The notes under the pieces are model-generated. The model searched no databases. It had not been told where the DNA came from and saw only the letters and a program-made list of their open reading frames with translations. The translations under genes were made by a program, and so were the position numbers. Source: Paenibacillus sp. FSL R7-0204 (GTDB taxonomy: Bacteria; Bacillota; Bacilli; Paenibacillales; Paenibacillaceae). Taken from it: a stretch of DNA of 64,000 nucleotides. Shown in pieces: positions 8,685 through 15,884 of the stretch (positions within the stretch are counted from its first letter, which is position 1; each line of letters starts with the position of its first letter). The stretch is from positions 3,286,001 through 3,350,000 of the forward strand of contig NZ_JBBOCA010000001.1 in NCBI RefSeq assembly GCF_038002225.1, written 5' to 3'.

Positions 8685-8693
8685 CGGTATCAT
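8665..8693 (+). promoter_or_regulatory. Sigma-A promoter of the ylxM-ffh operon
   Basis: Perfect -35 TTGACA (8665-8670), exactly 17 nt spacing, and -10 TATCAT (8688-8693). Transcription would begin near 8700, about 48 nt before the ylxM start. Confidence 0.8.
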
Positions 8694-8747
8694 AAGGGAC
8701 GTTGTGAAGCTGTAAAGTGTTTTTCCTTGACGAAGGGAGTGCCCTTA

Positions 8748-9104
8748 ATGAGTCAGGAGAATAGGCTCGAGAAAACCAACCGGATCAACCTGTTATTTGC
8801 TTTCTATGAACGGCTGCTTACTGACAAGCAACAGACGTTTCTCAAATATTATTTCCATGATGATTTCTCCCTGGGAGAGATCGCAGCGGAATTTGAAATT
8901 AGCCGCCAGGCTGTGTACGAGCATATCAAGCGGGCGGAGCAAGTGCTTGAGAATTATGAAGAGAAGCTTGGACTCCTGTCCAAGCATGAAGACCGCAACA
9001 AATACTTAGAAGAACTGCGCAGACTGCAAGGTACTGCAATACTGCCTGAGCAATATAAACAGCGGTTCATGGAACTCATGGACCGGCTGCAGAAGTTAGA
9101 GTAG
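8748..9104 (+). CDS. ylxM: YlxM, helix-turn-helix protein associated with the signal recognition particle
   Basis: A 118-aa cytoplasmic protein of the YlxM/p13 family, always found upstream of ffh and thought to act with the signal recognition particle. The HTH region is clear ([20 protein letters not shown]). The ATG at 8748 is chosen over an upstream in-frame TTG at 8727 because GAAGGGAG lies 8-9 nt before it and relatives start there. It is separated from ffh by 21 nt, so it shares its operon. Confidence 0.93.
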   Translation: MSQENRLEKTNRINLLFAFYERLLTDKQQTFLKYYFHDDFSLGEIAAEFEISRQAVYEHIKRAEQVLENYEEKLGLLSKHEDRNKYLEELRRLQGTAILPEQYKQRFMELMDRLQKLE

Positions 9105-9125
9105 GAAGAAGGGAGCGAGCCGCCT

Positions 9126-10517
9126 ATGGCATTTGAAGGATTAACCGGAAGATTGCAGAATGTGTTCAGCAAACTGCGCGGCAAAGGGAAAGTATCCGAA
9201 GATGACGTAAACGAAGCGATGCGTGAAGTGCGGCTGGCCCTTCTGGAAGCCGATGTTAACTTCAAGGTCGTCAAGGACTTCGTGTCCAAGGTGAAAGAGA
9301 AGTCTGTCGGCACGGAAGTGATGGACAGCTTCACGCCAGGCATGGTCATCATCGATATTGTTAACAAGGAACTGACCGAGCTGATGGGCGGAAGCCAGGC
9401 GAAGCTGGCTAAGTCGAACAAGCCGCCGACGGTCATTATGATGACGGGTCTGCAGGGCGCGGGGAAGACGACCACTTCCGGTAAACTGGCGAAGCTGCTG
9501 CAGAAGGGCAATCACCGCCCGCTGCTCGTAGCCGCCGACATCTACCGTCCGGCTGCAATTAAGCAATTGCAGGTGCTCGGAGAACAGATTAAGGTTCCTG
9601 TCTTCTCGCTGGGTGATCAGACCAGTCCGGTAGAGATTGCCAGACAAGGTGTTCAGCATGCGAAGGATAATAACCTGGATTATGTCCTCATCGATACGGC
9701 AGGCCGCCTACATATTGATGAAGAGCTGATGGAAGAGCTGAAGCAGATCCATAACGTGGTGACTCCGGATGAAGTGCTCCTTGTAGTCGATGCTATGACC
9801 GGTCAGGATGCAGTGAATGTGGCAGACAGCTTCAACAAGCAGCTGGAGCTTACCGGCGTAGTGCTTACGAAGCTTGACGGCGACACCCGTGGTGGTGCTG
9901 CGTTATCCGTCAAGGCGGTTACTGGCTGCCCGATCAAATTCGCCGCCCTCGGCGAGAAGATCGATGCGCTGGAGCCGTTCCATCCGGAGCGGATGGCTTC
10001 GCGGATACTTGGTATGGGCGACATGCTGTCACTGATCGAGAAGGCTCAGGCCAACATCGATACTGAGAAAGCCAAGGAAATGGAACGTAAGATGCGTAAT
10101 GCAGAGTTCACGTTCGATGATTTCCTGGAGCAGATGGATCAAGTGAAGAAGCTTGGCCCGATCGACCAGATTCTGGATATGCTGCCTGGCATGAACAAGG
10201 CCAAGGGCATGAAGGACCTGAAGGTGGACGATAAGCAGATGGGCCGCGTTGAAGCCATTGTTCATTCCATGACCAAGGCCGAGAAAGCCCAGCCTGAGAT
10301 TATTAACCATAACCGCCGCAAGCGTATTGCAGCAGGCAGCGGCACCAACGTCGCTGAGGTGAACCGGCTCATCAAGCAATTCGATGAAATGCGTAAGATG
10401 ATGAAGCAGTTCTCCGGCATGATGGGCGGCGGAGGCGGCAAGGGCGGTAAGAAGAACGCCATGAAGCAGCTCAAGGGCCTTGCCGGTAAAGGCGGAATGA
10501 AGTTCCCGTTCCGTTGA
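9126..10517 (+). CDS. ffh: Signal recognition particle GTPase Ffh
   Basis: The 463-aa SRP54 homologue binds SRP RNA and signal peptides and delivers nascent membrane proteins to FtsY. The N domain is followed by the G domain with GLQGAGKTTT (residues about 107-116), DTAGRLHIDEEL and TKLDGDTRGGAALS. The methionine-rich M domain holds the SRP RNA-binding segment (SGTNVAEVNRLIKQFDEM), and the tail is Gly/Met/Lys-rich. RBS GAAGGGAGCG precedes the ATG. It is downstream of ylxM in the same operon; the usual next gene rpsP is 352 nt away behind a repeat-rich insert. Confidence 0.98.
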   Translation: MAFEGLTGRLQNVFSKLRGKGKVSEDDVNEAMREVRLALLEADVNFKVVKDFVSKVKEKSVGTEVMDSFTPGMVIIDIVNKELTELMGGSQAKLAKSNKPPTVIMMTGLQGAGKTTTSGKLAKLLQKGNHRPLLVAADIYRPAAIKQLQVLGEQIKVPVFSLGDQTSPVEIARQGVQHAKDNNLDYVLIDTAGRLHIDEELMEELKQIHNVVTPDEVLLVVDAMTGQDAVNVADSFNKQLELTGVVLTKLDGDTRGGAALSVKAVTGCPIKFAALGEKIDALEPFHPERMASRILGMGDMLSLIEKAQANIDTEKAKEMERKMRNAEFTFDDFLEQMDQVKKLGPIDQILDMLPGMNKAKGMKDLKVDDKQMGRVEAIVHSMTKAEKAQPEIINHNRRKRIAAGSGTNVAEVNRLIKQFDEMRKMMKQFSGMMGGGGGKGGKKNAMKQLKGLAGKGGMKFPFR

Positions 10518-10640
10518 TCTTAATCTTTAATCTTTTGACCTAGATCTTTTGTCTTTCTTATAGATCTGATATAGTACAACATCAGAAGATCGAGTAGTCT
10601 TTTGACCTTAATCTTTTGATCTCAGTCTTTTGATCTTGAA
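10515..10640. repeat. Degenerate 14-bp direct repeats (RRTCTTTTGAYCTN)
   Basis: Copies begin at 10529, 10543, 10596, 10610 and 10624, at exact 14-nt spacing within each cluster (for example AATCTTTTGACCTAG and AGTCTTTTGATCTTG). Between the clusters, GATCTGAT and ATCAGAAGATC are roughly inverted. The array lies immediately after the ffh stop, and no ORF with a ribosome-binding site is present. Confidence 0.75.
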
Positions 10641-10659
10641 ATGTTTAAATCTCTACCCC

Positions 10660-10850
10660 TCCGTTGCCAGGGAACGCCGCCAGTAAAGCGTATCCCGCAG
10701 GGAGGAAAAGCGGTCTTTCGCCGAACCTATCCCAAGTCCCGCCAATCTGAACGCCTACGCTAGTTGCACTTAGCGGGTGTCCAGAGGGCAGAGCCCTTGG
10801 GGCCCTCCCTTCGGGAAGGGAGGGTTTGGGAGGGATCGATAACGATATTC
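10660..10850. other. GC-rich non-coding segment with hairpins between ffh and rpsP
   Basis: This stretch contains a 10-bp perfect stem at 10803-10812/10815-10824 (CCCTCCCTTC and GAAGGGAGGG) and an adjacent GGGCAGAGCCC mini-hairpin. No T tract follows, so it does not look like a standard terminator. The sequence style (GC-rich, stable hairpin, no plausible gene) suggests a dispersed intergenic repeat inserted into a normally tight operon. Confidence 0.5.
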
Positions 10851-10869
10851 TTTTAAGGAGGTGAATTTC

Positions 10870-11142
10870 GTGGCAGTACGTATTCGTTTGAAAAGAATGG
10901 GAGCACATAAAGCGCCTTTCTACCGTGTAGTGGTTTCCGATTCCCGGTCTCCTCGTGACGGCCGTTTTATCGAGGAAATCGGTTATTATAATCCGATCGA
11001 AGTACCGGCAGTCGTTAAGATTGACGAAGAGAAGGCTCTTAAATGGCTTCAGACAGGTGCACAAGCATCTGATACCGTCCGCAACCTGCTTTCCAAAGCT
11101 GGCGTGATGAAGAAGTTCCATGAGTCAAAGCTTCAGAAATAA
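10870..11142 (+). CDS. rpsP: 30S ribosomal protein S16
   Basis: A 90-aa small-subunit protein that helps assemble the 16S rRNA 5' domain. The start [20 protein letters not shown] is diagnostic. GTG 10870 is preferred over the in-frame GTG 10861, because AAGGAGGTGA (10855-10864) lies at correct spacing and family members begin at MAVRIRLKR. It precedes khpA by 22 nt. Confidence 0.98.
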   Translation: MAVRIRLKRMGAHKAPFYRVVVSDSRSPRDGRFIEEIGYYNPIEVPAVVKIDEEKALKWLQTGAQASDTVRNLLSKAGVMKKFHESKLQK

Positions 11143-11164
11143 TGACTGATTGCGAGGGTCCTCT

Positions 11165-11395
11165 ATGGAAGAATTAGTTGGTGTTATTGCTAAGGCTTTA
11201 GTGGATCATCCGGAGGATGTGGCCGTACGGACCGTGGAGAAGGATCACCTGATTGTCTATGAGCTCTCCGTGCATCCTGATGATGTCGGTAAGGTCATCG
11301 GCAAGCAGGGGCGGATCGCCAAAGCGCTTCGTACCGTAGTCACATCTGCAGCAGTCAAAAGTGATAAACGCGTTACCGTAGATATTTTATCTTAA
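11165..11395 (+). CDS. khpA: KhpA, KH-domain RNA-binding protein
   Basis: A 76-aa protein (YlqC family) with a single KH domain. The GxxG loop is visible in VIGKQGRIAKALRT. In other Firmicutes KhpA pairs with KhpB/Jag as a global RNA-binding complex affecting cell elongation and division. The start at ATG 11165 is preceded by GAGGG 6 nt upstream; an in-frame TTG at 11150 is less likely. The gene lies between rpsP and rimM in the conserved order. Confidence 0.95.
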   Translation: MEELVGVIAKALVDHPEDVAVRTVEKDHLIVYELSVHPDDVGKVIGKQGRIAKALRTVVTSAAVKSDKRVTVDILS

Positions 11396-11405
11396 CGATG
11401 CGCAC

Positions 11406-11443
11406 AAGGAGGGGCTAGGGATAGTATATCCCGGCTCCTTTTT
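11406..11443 (+). terminator. Hairpin with T tract between khpA and rimM
   Basis: AAGGAG pairs with CTCCTT and GGGATA with TATCCC around a gta loop, separated by an internal loop. TTTTT follows. It probably ends or attenuates the rpsP-khpA transcript. Confidence 0.6.
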
Positions 11444-11499
11444 GTTGAAAATATAAGAATTTATAAGCTGTACGCAATCAGCGTGAAGGAGATGAACAC

Positions 11500-12024
11500 A
11501 TGACAGAAGAGTTGACCGTAGGCAGACTGGTGAATACGCACGGCATTCGCGGGGAGATCAAAATCCTGTCGCATACCGATTTCCCGGAAGTGCGGTTTGC
11601 GCCCGGCAACAAGCTGCTGCTGATTCCCGCAGACGGAAGCCCGAAATTCGAGGTTACGATCGAATCGGCGAGAGAACATAAAGGGATGTATATCGCTAAA
11701 CTTAAGGGGTATACGAATATAAATGAGATCGAGAAATATAAAGGCAGCATGCTTAAGGTGCCTAGTGATAATCTGGTTGAGCTGCCGGAGAACGAGTATT
11801 ACTTCCACCAGATCGTAGGCTGCGAAGTCTACACGGATGAAGATGCCAGCCAGCCGCTGGGAACGATTACGGAGATTCTGCAGCCCGGGGCCAATGATGT
11901 CTGGGTAGTGAAGCCGAAGAAGGGCCAGGATATTCTGATTCCGGTCATTAATGATGTAGTGCTGGATGTAAATATTGCAGCCAAAAAAATAACTGTGCAT
12001 CTCATGGAAGGGCTGCTTCCATGA
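11500..12024 (+). CDS. rimM: 16S rRNA processing protein RimM
   Basis: A 174-aa ribosome maturation factor that binds S19 and helps mature the 30S head. The N-terminal RimM barrel begins [17 protein letters not shown]. The C-terminal PRC-like barrel follows, with [15 protein letters not shown] and [19 protein letters not shown] precedes the ATG. Its stop overlaps the trmD start by 4 nt (ATGA). Confidence 0.97.
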   Translation: MTEELTVGRLVNTHGIRGEIKILSHTDFPEVRFAPGNKLLLIPADGSPKFEVTIESAREHKGMYIAKLKGYTNINEIEKYKGSMLKVPSDNLVELPENEYYFHQIVGCEVYTDEDASQPLGTITEILQPGANDVWVVKPKKGQDILIPVINDVVLDVNIAAKKITVHLMEGLLP

Positions 12025-12812
12025 TCCGCATTGACGTGCTGACGCTGTTCCCGGACATGTGTGAAGGCGTCTTCGGCACCAGCATTCTTGGGAAGGCCCG
12101 TGAGAAAGGCATTGCTTCACTGAACACAGTCAACTTCCGCGACTTCTCGGGCAACAAGCATAACAGCGTGGATGATACGCCTTACGGCGGAGGTGGAGGC
12201 ATGGTGCTGAAGCCGGACCCTATCTTCGCAGCAGTGGAGCATGTGCTGGCTCAGAGTAGCGTTGGCGGGGAGCAAGAGGACATCGGGAATACAGAGGCCG
12301 TGAAGCCGCGTATTATTCTGATGTGCCCCCAGGGCCGGACGTATAACCAGCAGATCGCCGAAGAGCTGGCACAAGAGCAGCATCTAATCTTCATCTGCGG
12401 TCATTATGAGGGCTACGACGAGCGAATCCGTGAGCATCTGGTGACGGACGAACTGTCGATTGGCGACTATGTGCTGACCGGTGGTGAGCTTCCAGCCTTG
12501 ACCGTCATTGATTCAGTAGTGCGGCTGCAGCCGGGGGCGCTGGGAAACGAGACCTCTGCAATCTCCGACTCCTTTAGCACCGGGCTGCTGGAGTACCCGC
12601 ATTATACCCGTCCGGCAGAGTTCCGGGGCTGGAAGGTCCCGGACATGCTGCTCAGCGGACATCATGCCAATATCGAGGTGTGGCGGCGTGAGCAGGCGCT
12701 GCAGCGTACGCTCGAACGCAGACCGGATCTGCTGGAGACGGCAGAGCTGACGGTGAAGGACAAGCAGACGCTGAAGCGGCTGCAGGAGCAGGCAAGCTTG
12801 GAGCAGAAATAA
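12021..12812 (+). CDS. trmD: tRNA (guanine-N1)-methyltransferase TrmD
   Basis: A 263-aa SPOUT-family enzyme that methylates G37 of tRNAs reading CUN, CCN and CGG. The knotted SAM site is seen in [27 protein letters not shown] and [16 protein letters not shown], all diagnostic. The start overlaps rimM (ATGA). Unlike in most Firmicutes, rplS does not follow; a strong terminator does. A tRNA-Pro(GGG), a likely substrate class, is encoded about 0.9 kb downstream. Confidence 0.98.
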   Translation: MIRIDVLTLFPDMCEGVFGTSILGKAREKGIASLNTVNFRDFSGNKHNSVDDTPYGGGGGMVLKPDPIFAAVEHVLAQSSVGGEQEDIGNTEAVKPRIILMCPQGRTYNQQIAEELAQEQHLIFICGHYEGYDERIREHLVTDELSIGDYVLTGGELPALTVIDSVVRLQPGALGNETSAISDSFSTGLLEYPHYTRPAEFRGWKVPDMLLSGHHANIEVWRREQALQRTLERRPDLLETAELTVKDKQTLKRLQEQASLEQK

Positions 12813-12847
12813 ATGATAAATTTGGGCTTAAATAGAGTCATAGCTGG

Positions 12848-12886
12848 CGTCTTTCTAGCGTATATTACGTTAGGGAGGCGTTTTTT
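12848..12886 (+). terminator. Strong intrinsic terminator after trmD
   Basis: A 13-bp stem (CGTCTTTCTAGCG with CGTTAGGGAGGCG, allowing G-U pairs), a 7-nt loop TATATTA, then TTTTTT. It ends the rimM-trmD transcript, so rplS is transcribed independently. Confidence 0.85.
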
Positions 12887-13075
12887 GCTGTGTTCTGAGA
12901 ACCGGGAACGGGAATTACGAACTAGAACGGATAGGCATAGAAGAAGTTTTGCCAGCGAAATAAATACGAGCAGATGTGCGTCAATACCCTTTTTCTAGGG
13001 TAATGAATAGAGGTGCCGCAAGTAGACATGCAGCTATAGACGCAGCTAGCTTAATTATCGAAAGGAATGACTGAA

Positions 13076-13192
13076 GTGACTACGAATACGCATGAATCAT
13101 TCAAGCCAGCCGTGGACACTGTCCACAAGGAGGCGGAGCCGCTCCGCACGGTAAGTGATATTATTGATTTTTATAAGAATCGTAAATCGTAA
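13076..13192 (+). CDS. Putative 38-aa small protein of unknown function
   Basis: A short reading frame starting at GTG 13076, 9 nt after AAAGGA; an in-frame ATG at 13067 sits too close to that site. The product starts MTTNTHESFKPAVDTVHKEA and ends DIIDFYKNRKS. It is hydrophilic, with no membrane segment and a helix-like C-terminus. It lies alone between the trmD terminator and a long hairpin at 13261 that could end its transcript. I recognise no family; translation is uncertain. Confidence 0.4.
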   Translation: MTTNTHESFKPAVDTVHKEAEPLRTVSDIIDFYKNRKS

Positions 13193-13260
13193 TCTTATCA
13201 TTGAAGAAATGAATTAGACCTGGAAGCAGGTTCAATAGGCTCAGTAATACAGCAAATTCC

Positions 13261-13318
13261 ACAAATAGCCGCTGAAGACAGACGAACCCCAGGTTCGCTG
13301 GCTTCGGCGGTTATTTGT
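13261..13318. repeat. 58-nt inverted repeat (long hairpin)
   Basis: The two halves are complementary almost end to end. ACAAATAGCCGCTGAAG pairs with CTTCGGCGGTTATTTGT (two G-U pairs), then CAG with CTG, then CGAACC with GGTTCG around a CCA loop. Its last bases also form the 5' arm of a second hairpin (TTTGTTTGCC at 13314-13323 with GGCAAACAAA at 13340-13349), so the two are mutually exclusive. It may terminate the small ORF upstream. Confidence 0.7.
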
Positions 13319-13345
13319 TTGCCGGGTGCGAAGAGTGCAGGCAAA

Positions 13346-13372
13346 CAAAAAAAGACCGTCCGAAGACGGTCT
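13346..13372 (-). terminator. Intrinsic terminator with UUCG loop (end of candidate small RNA)
   Basis: On the minus strand AGACCGTC and GACGGTCT form a perfect 8-bp stem closed by the stable TTCG tetraloop, followed by TTTTTTT. No gene lies upstream on this strand except the candidate RNA at 13346-13506. Confidence 0.85.
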
Positions 13373-13506
13373 CTCTACCCGAGGCGCTAGTTTGTAACTT
13401 TGATCCGTATCCCGCGCCACCAAGGCTAAAACATTCAGCCGTTGGTCCGGGTAAGGGATACGTTCAGCATGTCATGCTTGATGTGAACGCACCTCCTTTC
13501 CTTGTG
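13346..13506 (-). ncRNA. Candidate structured, pseudoknotted small RNA
   Basis: A stand-alone transcription unit of about 160 nt. An extended -10 TGCTATACT (13520-13512, with a weak -35 at 13540-13535) precedes it, and a UUCG-capped terminator ends it. It has no credible ORF. Predicted helices are: 13461-13466 with 13484-13489; 13407-13413 with 13455-13461 (GGGATAC/GTATCCC); inside the latter, 13419-13427 with 13437-13446. Two further helices cross it: 13376-13381 with 13448-13453 (TACCCG/CGGGTA), and 13383-13387 with 13414-13418 (GGCGC/GCGCC). Together these give a pseudoknotted fold. I do not recognise it as a known riboswitch, 6S, SRP or tmRNA. Confidence 0.55.
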
Positions 13507-13597
13507 TCAAGAGTATAGCACAGCCTTTACGGAAAATCCATTAAATTTTAATGACATCCGAAAAAATATTGAACTCCATAAACATACTGAACTCTAT

Positions 13598-13626
13598 TTG
13601 AAACTGCTGAACTAGTGAGGTATATT
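13598..13626 (+). promoter_or_regulatory. Sigma-A promoter upstream of tRNA-Pro
   Basis: TTGAAA (13598-13603), a 17-nt spacer, and TATATT (13621-13626). It faces away from the candidate minus-strand RNA promoter. The tRNA begins about 107 nt after the predicted start site, so a processed 5' leader is implied. Confidence 0.6.
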
Positions 13627-13739
13627 TATAGTATAACGGTTAGTAACCGCTTACCGGCATATTATGCATGAGATGAACGTATGTTAATCGTAGGGATGCG
13701 GCTAACGTAGGCATGAAGTATTGGATTGATTTGAAATGT

Positions 13740-13813
13740 CGGGGTATAGCGCAGCCTGGTAGCGCGCACCCTTGGGGTGGGTGAGGTCGCAGGTTCAAAT
13801 CCTGTTACTCCGA
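13740..13813 (+). tRNA. tRNA-Pro (anticodon GGG)
   Basis: A 74-nt cloverleaf. The acceptor stem is CGGGGTA/TACTCCG (one G-U) with discriminator A. The D-arm is GCGC...GCGC, the anticodon stem CACCC/GGGTG with loop TTGGGGT, so anticodon GGG, and the T-arm carries TTCAAAT. The 3' CCA is not encoded and must be added enzymatically. It is a single isolated tRNA gene followed by a strong terminator. Confidence 0.95.
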
Positions 13814-13832
13814 TTATTCCCGTCATCGTTTA

Positions 13833-13885
13833 AAATAAAAACACTTCCGTCAGCGCAGTACGCTCTGTAGGAGGTGTTTTTATTT
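13833..13885. terminator. Bidirectional terminator after tRNA-Pro
   Basis: AAATAAAAACACTTCC pairs with GGAGGTGTTTTTATTT (one G-U) around an inner CAGCG/CGCTC hairpin. The A and T runs serve both the plus-strand tRNA and the minus-strand gene at 13913. Confidence 0.85.
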
Positions 13886-13912
13886 AGGTGATGAGACCTA
13901 TGTGCGGTTAAG

Positions 13913-14107
13913 CTAAAACCTGCCCCTGTTTCCATCGCGGCGGGTAAGCATGATAACTCCCGTGACCAGTGAATACAAGGCAACAACCAGAAGTAATACA
14001 ATAGCCCAAGTATAATTGCGCACCGTGTAGGTGAGCGAAGCGAAAATGATAAACCAGGCGATCCGCAGTACTCCTTCATTAATAAAACGTCTGCCTGCTG
14101 TACTCAT
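13913..14107 (-). CDS. Small two-helix membrane protein of unknown function
   Basis: A 64-aa protein with two hydrophobic segments (VLRIAWFIIFASLTYTV and YTWAIVLLLVVALYSLVTGV) and a basic C-terminus RRDGNRGRF. The ATG is preceded at good spacing by AAAGGAGG, which chooses this frame over the overlapping longer one. It is monocistronic with a shared terminator. No family recognised. Confidence 0.7.
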   Translation of the reverse strand: MSTAGRRFINEGVLRIAWFIIFASLTYTVRNYTWAIVLLLVVALYSLVTGVIMLTRRDGNRGRF

Positions 14108-14335
14108 GATTCCTGCCTCCTTTTGGATTGTAAAAGATTGTTCACAACCGTAAGCGTTTAATTGATTTTGTTACTTTAATATTACCCCTTTTTCCACAAA
14201 ATTGATACACAATGTTCACAAGTTCTTCATTTCACAGCTATATTACATATAGACAGTTGCTGCGTGACGATAGCCGTTACCGGCTTATCCCTCCCTTCAT
14301 AAGATACAGAACCACGATTAAGGAGGAAACAGCAG

Positions 14336-14593
14336 ATGGAAGCTTATTATAATTGTCTCCATTGCAAAGATAAGCGTGTACGCATTATGACTACTGACGG
14401 CAAACGCCATGAAGGAATTATTGTGGATGTGGACCGGAACAATGTGTATCTGAAAACAAAGGGCAATGGCAGAATGCAAACCTCGGCCTTCTATCCGGGC
14501 GGTGCGGGGAACTACTATGGCGGCTACTATGGCTACGGCAGCCAGATCCTTACCTTGAGCCTGTTCACGCTTTTGGCAATTGCACTAATCTGA
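14336..14593 (+). CDS. Small protein with Sm-like N-terminus and hydrophobic C-terminus
   Basis: An 85-aa product with a strong RBS (AAGGAGG, 9 nt before the ATG). Residues about 12-42 (KRVRIMTTDGKRHEGIIVDV and following) show the strand pattern of an Sm/LSm-like or SH3-like barrel. A C-x2-C pair is at the N-terminus (CLHC). A Tyr/Gly-rich stretch follows (YYGGYYGYGS), then a single C-terminal hydrophobic helix (LTLSLFTLLAIALI). Similar short proteins occur in Bacilli without assigned function. Fold assignment is an inference. Confidence 0.7.
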   Translation: MEAYYNCLHCKDKRVRIMTTDGKRHEGIIVDVDRNNVYLKTKGNGRMQTSAFYPGGAGNYYGGYYGYGSQILTLSLFTLLAIALI

Positions 14594-14610
14594 CGAAGGC
14601 CTGAACAACA

Positions 14611-14650
14611 CAAAAGTGGGCTCCTGGAAGTCAGGAAAGCCCACTTTTGG
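14611..14650. terminator. Bidirectional intrinsic terminator
   Basis: CAAAAGTGGGCT and AGCCCACTTTTG form a perfect stem around an inner TCCTG...CAGGA hairpin. It lies between the convergent genes ending at 14593 and 14668. Confidence 0.85.
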
Positions 14651-14667
14651 CGTAATTATAGGATAAT

Positions 14668-15615
14668 CTAGTTAACGGATATGGCTCCGATCTGCGTGGT
14701 TAAAGATACCAGCGGACCGCCGCCGTTATAATCCTTTGATGTACCATTGTCGGTGCCGGAGATGTGGCCGAGTTCACTGCGGGCTTTGACCGTACATGCG
14801 GTTGTTGCTGACAGATCGGCGGAGATTCTTCCGATATCGCTCTTGGCCTTGAGGCTGCTGCCCTTTGTTATGCTGGATACTCCAAGCTCAATACTTCCCG
14901 TATTCGACTCCACACTGGACTTGCCTGTGAACACGGTGTCTTGAAGGATGATGCTGCCGACATTGCTGTTAATCTCAAAAGTCCCCTCAAGCCCGCGTAG
15001 CTGGACAGTGCCTACATTATTATCAATCTCAAACCGGTCAATGGTCTCTGGAATCCCGATTACATAATTAATGCTGAAGTTGGAAGCACCATACTCATGC
15101 TGCGCCCATTCCCAGAGATCCCTCTTCGAATTGCCTTCACCATGAGCAGAGACGATTAGAGCGTCTCCTTTATGTTCAATAGAGAATTCCGCGTGATCCA
15201 GCACACCGGATACCAGCTTATGGCCTGTCTGCTCATGGACAATGACGGTGGCCTGGACAGTAATCTCGTCACCTGAAGCGGGCGCTACTGCGACTTCCCC
15301 AACCGCATTGTCTAGTTTAAGCACGGAAGCCGAAGCAATAGGCAAGGAGGTGGAGAACTCGCGGCTGATTCCGCTAGTGTTCAACTGATCTTCAAGCATG
15401 CCTGCTGTGTTCTCAAGGGCGTCACCGACAGCAGCACTGGCATCGCTGAGACTTTGCTTCACGGCTTCTGCCGCTTCCTGCGTGAAGCTGCCGGAGATTG
15501 TCTGCTCCAGTTGGTTATCTGCCGCTTCCTTGCCGGGAAGCTCCCGGCAGCCGGTAAGTGCAATAGAAAATACGGCCATGGCTGCAATAATTGCTGTACT
15601 GTGATGTTTCTTCAT
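14668..15615 (-). CDS. Lipoprotein with DUF4097-like beta-helix (adhesin-like) domain
   Basis: A 315-aa predicted lipoprotein with signal peptide and lipobox LTGC (Cys about residue 22), then a helical acidic linker (residues 24-85). From about residue 95 short beta strands repeat with ladders such as DNNVGTVQLRG, NSNVGSIILQ, ESNTGSIELG and KSDIGRISADL. These are typical of DUF4097/DUF2807 putative adhesin domains associated with envelope stress systems. The likely promoter on the minus strand has TATAAT 17 nt from TTATCC. A 20-bp palindrome lies upstream. Function is unknown; surface location is inferred. Confidence 0.8.
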   Translation of the reverse strand: MKKHHSTAIIAAMAVFSIALTGCRELPGKEAADNQLEQTISGSFTQEAAEAVKQSLSDASAAVGDALENTAGMLEDQLNTSGISREFSTSLPIASASVLKLDNAVGEVAVAPASGDEITVQATVIVHEQTGHKLVSGVLDHAEFSIEHKGDALIVSAHGEGNSKRDLWEWAQHEYGASNFSINYVIGIPETIDRFEIDNNVGTVQLRGLEGTFEINSNVGSIILQDTVFTGKSSVESNTGSIELGVSSITKGSSLKAKSDIGRISADLSATTACTVKARSELGHISGTDNGTSKDYNGGGPLVSLTTQIGAISVN

Positions 15616-15713
15616 TATATAGGCCCTCCTAAAGGCATGATTATTTGCTTATGTATACTCAGTATTATATATTATGGGAAAACACTGGATAACAGCCTGG
15701 CGGCGGGTTGTTC

Positions 15714-15733
15714 TACTGGACTATAGTCCAGTA
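15714..15733. promoter_or_regulatory. 20-bp perfect palindrome, candidate operator
   Basis: TACTGGACTATAGTCCAGTA reads identically on both strands. It sits in the divergent region between the lipoprotein gene (start 15615) and the small membrane protein (start 15885), close to promoter-like sequences on both sides. The form is typical of TetR- or MerR-type operators, but no regulator gene is nearby. Confidence 0.5.
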
Positions 15734-15884
15734 TGCCTGCGGCTACATTTCAATCCTGCATTATGGTACACTGTCGTTAGATGAAGGAACGGAAGAATGA
15801 AATGTGACAGCTGGAGGGCCGGCACGGAAGCAGACCCGAGAGATGGTCTGTTTACTATTTTGACTGAACAAGTCAGAGGGGCGG

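Noticed and set aside
10645..11121. 158-codon minus-strand ORF between ffh and rpsP
   Set aside because: It covers rpsP on the opposite strand, lacks a ribosome-binding site, and its C-terminal part is just translation of the GC-rich hairpin segment.
12813..12998. 61-codon ORF after trmD
   Set aside because: It spans the strong trmD terminator and is rich in Arg without a domain or start signal beyond chance.
13241..13423. 60-codon minus-strand ORF over the candidate RNA terminator
   Set aside because: It would read through a strong terminator and a 58-nt hairpin, and has no ribosome-binding site.
13346..13506. Lysine riboswitch (the 5' part reads GGAGGTGCG as in lysine leaders)
   Set aside because: Only the first few bases agree; the five-way junction motifs are absent and no gene follows on the strand.
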